Shown here one piece after another: positions 57,133-64,000 of a stretch of 64,000 nucleotides of DNA. The first letter of the stretch is position 1; each line of letters begins with the position of its first letter. The stretch is taken from positions 257,033,368-257,097,367 of the forward strand of contig OY282560.1 in assembly GCA_958295665.1 (NCBI GenBank), read 5' to 3'. The DNA is from Tipula vernalis. Its lineage: Eukaryota; Arthropoda; Insecta; Diptera; Tipulidae. The notes under the pieces were generated by a model, which saw only the letters and a program-made list of their open reading frames with translations, was not told the DNA's origin and ran no database searches. A program made the translations under genes and the position numbers.

Positions 57133-57185
57133 TTCTAAAGCATTACTTTACCAACAATTACCATCATAAAAAAATCACCCTATCA

Positions 57186-57203
57186 CCCCCCCCCCCCCCC
57201 CCC
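57186..57203 (+). repeat. C18 homopolymer
   Basis: 18 consecutive C residues in an otherwise A+T-rich stretch. Confidence 0.9.
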
Positions 57204-57481
57204 TTACTGTTTTTGTCTAAAATTTTAGGTAATTCACACATTAGGCTACCATTAATAATACAATAGTTGCATTTCTTGATGTTTGATCCGTATAAACGAA
57301 TGCTTTACGACGAAATTTTGTATTTTTCGACAAGAGATAGCGACAGAGTTTGGTCCAATATATAAGATTCTTTCAACAAAACGATGTTCTTTTGGACAAG
57401 ATAGTACTCACTTGTTGATATTATTGCAATATACTGAAATATCGTTTACATAATCGTCCTAAAACAAGGTGTGCTGTTTCG

Positions 57482-57709
57482 TTACACGACACGGTAACAA
57501 TTTGTAGTCACGATATTGCTTGATGGAAGATATTTCGGGCTCCAAAATATTTCGAACTATGTCGAACTTATTTTCGCTGAGGGAGAGTAAGATTACCGAT
57601 CAATAAATTTCAGATCAAAGCATACCTTGTATACTACTTGCAACGCATTTTTGTTGATCGATAATCTATCAAGCACTATCGAGTGACCTATCGTTATCGT
57701 GTCGTGTAA
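57482..57709. mobile_element. MITE, 228 bp
   Basis: Ends TTACACGACACG(G/A)TAAC and complement ending GTGTCGTGTAA, with TATCAAGCA(A/C)TATCG-like inner parts. Confidence 0.75.
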
Positions 57710-60700
57710 TGATCGCAAGAAGGATAAGATGTAGACAGTAGAATAAAACGTACTAAGCCGGCTACAACCGACGTGCTATATTTTATTAACTAATCGATTA
57801 AGTTATCACTAATTTTTCTTTAATTACTTTCAAGACCATAAATCTAAGAGAATGTATGCAAGTGCAAATTTGCCAGGAGCCTTTCTTAGAAAACATTGCT
57901 AGATAGCTCAAGCAAAGGATATAAACCCAACGCTTACTCTCACTCAAAGAGAGGATAGAGACACGCCACGTCTACATTATAAAACGGCGTTAAAAAAATA
58001 AAATCAATTTGGCAGTTACACTGCTGGCGAACCGGTCCAAGTGCTGAAGGAAAAATGCACCACTTAAGCTTTTTATATGTTAAAGGCCAAATAATCGTCA
58101 CATAAAATTTCTACAAAATTTAATACCGGAATTGGTTGGACAAAATTTACAGAGGCCCAGTAGTTGCTTTCTGTAAAGTGTTGCATTAATCCCTTAGTTT
58201 GTGGTGTAGACATGCAGCACTTACTTATGCTTGCATTTAATTTGGTACACCCAATCCAAAAAATAAAAAATAAAATAAAAATTCAATGAATCGGAAAGAA
58301 ATTTTTCTCGAAATTGTTACATCCGTATATCAATAGTGCGCAAATTTCTTGACTACTTCTGACTGATCAGTCTTTTGAATCATCAAATATTGGCATCATT
58401 TGAGTTTTTTCTAATGGTATAAGAAAGAGGAAAACGTTGCACTGCAACATGCGAAATATAGACCAAATATTTTATAAATTCGCTGGTCTCAATTTTCATT
58501 TGCAATATTGGAGTAAGAATACTTTACATTGAATTTCCATTTTACCACTAATCAGTAAAAGGACTAAAATGCTGAACTTTTCCCCTCACCAAGTTTAAAA
58601 TTATGAAATACGATGTTATACCCGTAATTTATATTGAAATTACATATTGAGTCTAAGAGACTAACCACATGATTTTTATGTTTTTTGAAAATGGGCCGGT
58701 TAGTCCTACATTCGTTACAAGTATAAAATTTGTAGCATGTTGACTCTAGATCTTAATTAATAAACATTAGAATGAAAAAAACTCAATTTTCATGGAAAGT
58801 TATTTTTGGTTATTTTTTAGCTAAAAAAATTAAAATGAGTTTACGAGACTCAGCCCACGATCAGAGTTAATTTTTGTTTCCGAATATGTAACTAAATTAT
58901 TTAAAAAAAATAAAAATTGCTTATATTTTTTACTAATTTTACGGGTTTTGGCCTTTTAACAACCGTTCAGCCGTTATCGAAAAACAAATAATAACTTAAA
59001 CCACGGCGATACTAAAACGAGAAAATCTTGTTAATTTTTAACTTTCTCTCCACTGTGGTTCGGCAGTTTTCGCAAATAAAAATTATTTCATAAAGAGCTC
59101 ATCGCATCGCTTATGACGTTTTTAGTCTTACTAACGACTTTACTAATTTGACCGTTATCGAGATACCATATACAAAATAACACAACAACTCAAAAACGAG
59201 AAAAATTTCATTGTTCTTCCGTTTAATCCACTTTAACGTTATCAAAATATGTATGTATAACTAAAAGAAAGTGAAAAAAAAAATAAAAACAAAATTTTCA
59301 GTTTTTTCTTTTCTATAAATCAAGTGGTGGCAATTTTCACAAAATAGAAATATTTTATCCAAAACTTGGGCCACATGTGATTTTTTTGTTTCATGTAATT
59401 TTGTTCAGACGTTACCAAAATAAAGATAAAACGTCCAAAAAAAAAAAAATAAAAAACATAAATTCTACTTTTCCCTAAAATAAATTCTACTTCTACCTTC
59501 TCCACTTTAATTCCGGCGATTTTCACAAGTAATTTTTTTTTTTAAGAATACAACAAGCTGCGTTTAATAGTTTTTGTCACCAATAATGATATTAGTGAAA
59601 AACCACTTTTTCCACCTAAATGTCAAGTTTTTCCCGACTTCCAACTTGGGCGAATGGTAAGACATTTTTTTACTTCTACAACCATATAATATGTACATAT
59701 ATAGTATGTATACCTAAATCCAAAATTACAACCTAAAGCAACTTTTTCTTGGGTTAAACGAGGCTGATTATTGTCTAATTAAACGCTGATTATTACCTAA
59801 AATACCTCCATAAATTAAATTCACCATTTTTCAACATTGCATATTCTTTTGTTCCATGTTGTATAGACGTTTATCCATGGTGCTTTGAGGAGGAGGAAAA
59901 ACGTACATCCGGACGTATCTTAGAGGACAAGTCACAAATGTAAATAACAAAACAATTGCGTTCGGTACTTAATGAGATATTTTTGGAAAAAATAAAATAA
60001 AAGATATTGAAAAAGATAAAATAAAAAATATCGAAAGCAATTTTCGCCTTCATCAGCAACATTTGGTCATAAATGGTGATTTACCACAATAAAACGACTT
60101 AATATTGCGTATCAGAGAACATAAATAAATTAAAATAAATATACATAATATCGGCAGAAATACCGTAAACATGATTAATATCACATCCGTTGTATTTAAA
60201 AAAACAAAAAAAAAAATTCCACACGTTTGTCAAAACAAGAAATCCGGTGATAACGAATAAAAATAAAATTTATAGTAACGCAATTCACCAACTATATTAT
60301 TTTAATTATTGCCTTATCTGATGAGGAAAAATTGAATTTAAACACAAGTCAAAACACCCCTAAGTTCGTCTAGTCATCTAGTGAGACTTGCTTCCAAAGT
60401 CTTAACATTAAAATGATTTACCTACGTCTAAAATAAATCGGTTAATATTTGAATCGGTTAATTTGAAAACGACTAAAGTTGTATTTCTAAAAGTGTTACT
60501 TTGGTCATTTTCAAAAGTATCGATTCATTTATACACTCCTCCAATGTAAAGTGTATTTATAGCTTTACACCCGTGAATATTTAAGCAAATTTTACCTACT
60601 TCTCAAATTTGTTTTTTATAAATTTTAATATTTCTTAGAGTTTTTTAACAATGAAGAAAAGAGTTCACAAGAACAAAAAAAGTGCTTACTTTGAAACAAG

Positions 60701-61439
60701 CTAAGCGGTGCATTTATTTGTGAGGTAATTTAATTACCTTGAAACCAGTACTTTTAATTGTTGAAAAACTGGTTAAAAAACTTAAATGGAAATAATAGAC
60801 GTAATTTTGATCGCATACTAATGCAAAAAACAGAACTTTAAAGCTTTAGGTGTCATTACAAGGTGACATTTAAATAATTCTTAAACTTCTTTATTCTTTA
60901 AAAATGGAGCAATTGCAATCATTAAAACAACTGTAACCCACTGATTTTGAAAGTTAAATATCTCCCCCAAAAGCTGAACAAATTAAAAAGTTCAAATTCC
61001 GGGCCACCTAAATTACAATTTTAATTGTATGTATTCTTGAATTTAGATTTACGGTTAATTTACAAAAATATTGTCCTACCATTTGACGCTTAATAAATAA
61101 ACACCTACAAACAAAAACATAAATAATGTTACAAAAACTGAACCAAATGGCTATTTTGAAATTGCGTTTCACAAATTATTACATGTGGTGCTTGCTTTTA
61201 AAGTAAGCAATGTTCGTTCTGGTTCGAGTGAAACCTTTTTTGATCGTTAAAAACGCCAATAAATAATAAGATTTAGAAAAAGCCTTTTGAGCAACAAAAA
61301 GAAGATACAATTTACTATAATTTCAATAGTTTAAAGTTATAATAATAAAGACAAACGTACTTTTAACGAATTATAAATTAAACAATTTAATTCTATTTAA
61401 TTTATTGAAAACTCTCCTGATATTTCGGCTGATTAAGGT
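57710..61439. other. 3.7 kb with no gene seen
   Basis: A+T-rich. A worn motif similar to GGTTC(C)GGC(G/A)(A/G)TTTTC(A/G)CAA(A/G)TAA recurs near 59055, 59325 and 59510, suggesting an old tandem duplication. Nothing else recognised. Confidence 0.45.
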
Positions 61440-62070
61440 TACTCTATGTATGCGCCCCGAATGTAAAGGGTCTCCGTACTCCCTTTACGCATAACAAAAA
61501 CCGAAGGGTAGCAAAGGTGTTAAAAATTATAGAAATTAACCCGGTTCAAGACACCTAAGTAGCTAATATCTAGTTTGTTTTGTTAGTATTATATATGATA
61601 AAATAATTAGCACAATACAATTCAATTTATGTATAAACTTTATGCCCATTGAATACTTGAAATTTCCGAAAAGCGGATTCAAGTTCCCAAAATATTCCTA
61701 CAGAAATCAAAATTAATTTTACTAAACACTAGGAGATTTAAACCAACTCAAAAATAATTCACATGTATAAACAAATTATGAATTTGCCTTTTAGGTATAT
61801 TCCTAAAAATATCCGGAATTAAGTAACTTTATATATTAGTTATTATAACGATTTATTTACTATATAAATGTTATGGTGATATCTGTTTATGAATGTTCTT
61901 ACATTAGTTTCTGGCATAATTAAGCAAAAGATAGATTGATTGAAGTGTACGGCCAAGCCGTCGATGGCCGGTGCCACCATACAATATCCCTACACAACAA
62001 AATCGCAGGGCAGGAAAGGTTCATTAATTATAACAGAATCGGCCCGGTTATGGACCCCTAGGTAAAGCCG
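61440..62070. repeat. Two related repeat remnants
   Basis: GGGTAGCAAAGGTGTTAAAA...CCCGGTTCAAGACACCTAAGTA (61505-61565) and GGGCAGGAAAGGTTCATTAA...CCCGGTTATGGACCCCTAGGTA (62007-62068) are clearly related. G+C-rich against the background; likely ends of a SINE or LINE family I do not recognise. Confidence 0.55.
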
Positions 62071-62355
62071 ACCGTTAGAAATTTAAGATACAATACAATG
62101 ACAACACAATTCAAATCTATTAACTATTTCTAAAAACTAGAATCAACCAGCTTCTAGATATTCTAAAAGAAAAATTCAAATCATTAGTAATTTCATATAC
62201 TAATTATTTGCTAATAAGCTTAGTAATTAGCATGCACCCCTACTTCCCGTTCACACTCAGCTTCACAAATAAATAAAATGAATAGAAATTAATACAGATG
62301 TTAGTTAATTTGCCCTGCGCATGCCTACAGTACCTCAAGTAATTAACTAATATCT

Positions 62356-62475
62356 TAAGCCCAATTTACACCTCTCGCGAACGTGAACGTGGAATCATGT
62401 TGAATTAAATAATTTATTTCACAATGAAAATCGACATGAACAAAAATCTGTGGTAGGTGTAAAAGTTCAACCTAT
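62356..62475. repeat. Short inverted-repeat element related to 32645-33280
   Basis: CCCAATTTACACCTCTCGCG...AACGTGGAATCATGTTGAATT and TGAACAAAAATCTGTGGTAGGTGTAAA; the outer TTTACACCT and AGGTGTAAA are exact complements. Same words occur at 32.6-33.3 kb. Confidence 0.55.
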
Positions 62476-62664
62476 TTTACCATAATTTGTTTTGAAACTA
62501 AACAGTCGGATTTACATCAATATGAAAAACATGACATACATAATTTAGTTTATTGAATTGCAAGAGAAACTATATGTTTGCTTTGGCTGGATTATTACTA
62601 AAATAAAATGGATGATTTGAATGAAACGATCTTTATTTGGAGTGCTTTCATTGCATTTTTAATA

Positions 62665-64000
62665 CACTAGAGCCTCGAGTTGAGTCGATTCGACGTGCGC
62701 CGTTTCGACTTGCGTCGCAAAAAAATGTAACACCATAATTTCTATTTGCGTCCTATTTTGGACGCAAATCGAATTTTTTTTTTGTTACACGTGCATAAAT
62801 ACATAAAATGAAATATGATGAAAATAAGACAAAAAAATACAAAAAAAAATGTTTTTATGTATGTAGAAACCTAACAAAACGAACAATCCATAAAGAAGAA
62901 TATGCATTAAAATTTTAAAAGTAATTAGGGAATTCCCCTAAAATGGTTTAACTACCATTTGTGATGAAACTTTTTCATTCGTTTCTTTACTTTGGTGCGT
63001 ATTAGTCAAGTTTGAGCCCGTTCTTGTTTAATTTTAACAAATTATTTTGGTATGTACAATGCGTTATTCAAAATGTTTAGGTATTATTATGCATTAATTT
63101 TAATTTTATATTTTATGTTTAATTAGGAGTACGAGAAAATTTTATTTTAATCAATTATGGATCGTAAACGAGCAGCAATAAATAAACCGAAAAAACCTAT
63201 AAAAAAAGTGCTATCGCTAGGACAGAAGCTTGATGTTTTGCGAGGCTTCGAATCAGGTGAGAAATCAGCCAACATTGCAAGAGTATTAAATTTAGCTCCA
63301 ACAACAGTGCGTAGTATTTGTAGTCGGGATGCCACAAAAATTAAAGCTCTATCTGTAGTAACAACAGAAGCTCAAGTTAAAACTACAGTTATAACCAGAA
63401 GTTCTCTGTTGGTTAAAATGGAATCTCTTCTTTCACTATGGATCGAAGAGCAGACACAAAAACACATGCCCCTCAGCAAAATAATTATTCAGGCAAAAGC
63501 GAAAAAGATTTTTAATGATTTACAAGATATCGTCCCATTACGAAGTGAATCGTTCAATGAAAACTTTAACGCTAGTGGCGGTTGGTTCGAGCGATTTAAA
63601 TCCCGCGCAAATCTTCACAATATCCATTTAAAAGGGGAAGTAGCCAGTGCAGATCATACGGCCGCAGAGGAATTTTGTAAATTATTAAAAGATGTAGTGA
63701 AAGAAGGTGGTTACACTTCCCAACAAATTTTTAACGTTGACGAAACAGGCTTGTTCTGGAAACGTCTTCCAAAGAGGACATATATTTCAAAAGAGGAATC
63801 TGCTGCACCCGGCTACGAAGCAAATAAAGATCGGCTAACTCTACTTTTGGGTGGAAATGCAAATGGCGATTGCAAACTCAAACCCCTTCACGTATACCAC
63901 TCAGAAACTGCAAGAGCATTCAAAGGTATTGATAAAAAGAAACTTCCTGTCCATTGGCGTGCAAACAAAAAAGCCTGGGTTACTGGAGTTTTGTTTTCGG
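62665..64000 (+). mobile_element. Tigger/pogo element, left part (runs off window)
   Basis: The left end CACTAGAGCCTCGAGTTGAG is preceded by TA (62663-62664). GTCGATTCGAC, GTTTCGACTTGCGTCG and GACGCAAATCG motifs form subterminal repeats. An uninterrupted transposase frame begins at 63157. The right end is outside the window. Confidence 0.88.
63157..64000 (+). CDS. Tigger-type transposase, 5' part (281+ codons, open at window end)
   Basis: ATG at 63157, preceded by an A+T-rich leader; no stop in 281 codons. Domains: CENP-B-like N-terminal helix-turn-helix (SLGQKLDVLRGFESGEKSAN, ARVLNLAPTTVRSI); a second DNA-binding part (CENP-B/Tc5 type) ending GGWFERFKSRANLHNIHLKG; then the start of the DDE domain with first Asp in IFNVDETGLFWKRLP and GGNANGDCKLKPLHVYHSE. 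Family members (TIGD1-like) are about 500-600 aa, so roughly half is visible. The intact frame suggests a young, possibly active copy. It cuts and pastes at TA. Confidence 0.93.
   Translation, partial: MDRKRAAINKPKKPIKKVLSLGQKLDVLRGFESGEKSANIARVLNLAPTTVRSICSRDATKIKALSVVTTEAQVKTTVITRSSLLVKMESLLSLWIEEQTQKHMPLSKIIIQAKAKKIFNDLQDIVPLRSESFNENFNASGGWFERFKSRANLHNIHLKGEVASADHTAAEEFCKLLKDVVKEGGYTSQQIFNVDETGLFWKRLPKRTYISKEESAAPGYEANKDRLTLLLGGNANGDCKLKPLHVYHSETARAFKGIDKKKLPVHWRANKKAWVTGVLFS

Noticed and set aside
1..64000. CRISPR arrays, bacterial operons, rRNA genes
   Set aside because: No regularly spaced short direct repeats, no bacterial gene organisation and no rRNA-like sequence seen; the window is eukaryotic nuclear DNA.

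Overview
This 64-kb, strongly A+T-rich window is nuclear DNA of an arthropod, most likely an insect. It has spliced genes (one a Ubr3 ubiquitin ligase, one an apparently insect-type secreted protein), tRNA-derived SINEs and DNA transposons of nearly every insect superfamily. I cannot resolve the order. Only two host genes are supported; almost everything else is transposable elements, many nested inside one another.

Layout. 0.1-9.4 kb: a pogo/Tigger-like shell (terminal repeats near 108 and 8666) holding a decayed Penelope-like element, two MITEs and an intact Ty3/Gypsy retrotransposon (3504-8090, identical 193-bp LTRs, 5-bp target duplication, one 1361-codon gag-pol frame). 9.5-12.4 kb: a decayed PIF/Harbinger nuclease gene and, on the other strand, a MADF/BESS-like companion. 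13-16 kb: a Tc1-like fragment, a SINE-like repeat and an inverted-repeat element. 17.1-30.9 kb, minus strand: eight exons of the 3' part of Ubr3 (RING and C-terminal domains), with a 7.8-kb intron filled with MITEs, a LINE 3' end, a Tc1-like pseudogene and a four-unit 140-bp repeat array. A SINE sits 14 bp beyond a Ubr3 splice donor. 31-34.4 kb: several MITEs.

34.9-52.8 kb: three copies of a TIR family making 8-bp target duplications (34885-39662, 42378-44418, 51631-52833). Copy A carries a Tc3-like element, itself split by a dimeric SINE; copy B carries a PIF/Harbinger element with a TTA duplication. Between copies B and C lies the most unusual locus (44.46-48.18 kb): nested elements with CAAAACCAACA termini enclose two identical 1436-bp TIR elements in opposite orientation, each carrying a captured C2H2 zinc-finger gene piece. 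Their 8-bp target duplications match only if the 241-bp spacer between them is flipped back, which points to inversion by recombination between the two copies. The locus also has 29-bp and 40-bp terminal-only element remnants with intact target duplications.

53.3-56.3 kb, plus strand: a four-exon gene for a predicted secreted, Cys-rich protein resembling the insect DUF4803 family. 56.5-62.5 kb: a hAT-like MITE with a perfect 8-bp duplication, another MITE and largely featureless sequence. 62.7 kb to the end: a Tigger element whose transposase frame is open to the window edge.

All family assignments are by eye from motifs and remembered family features; no search was run. Exon boundaries were chosen by GT/AG sites and reading-phase agreement.
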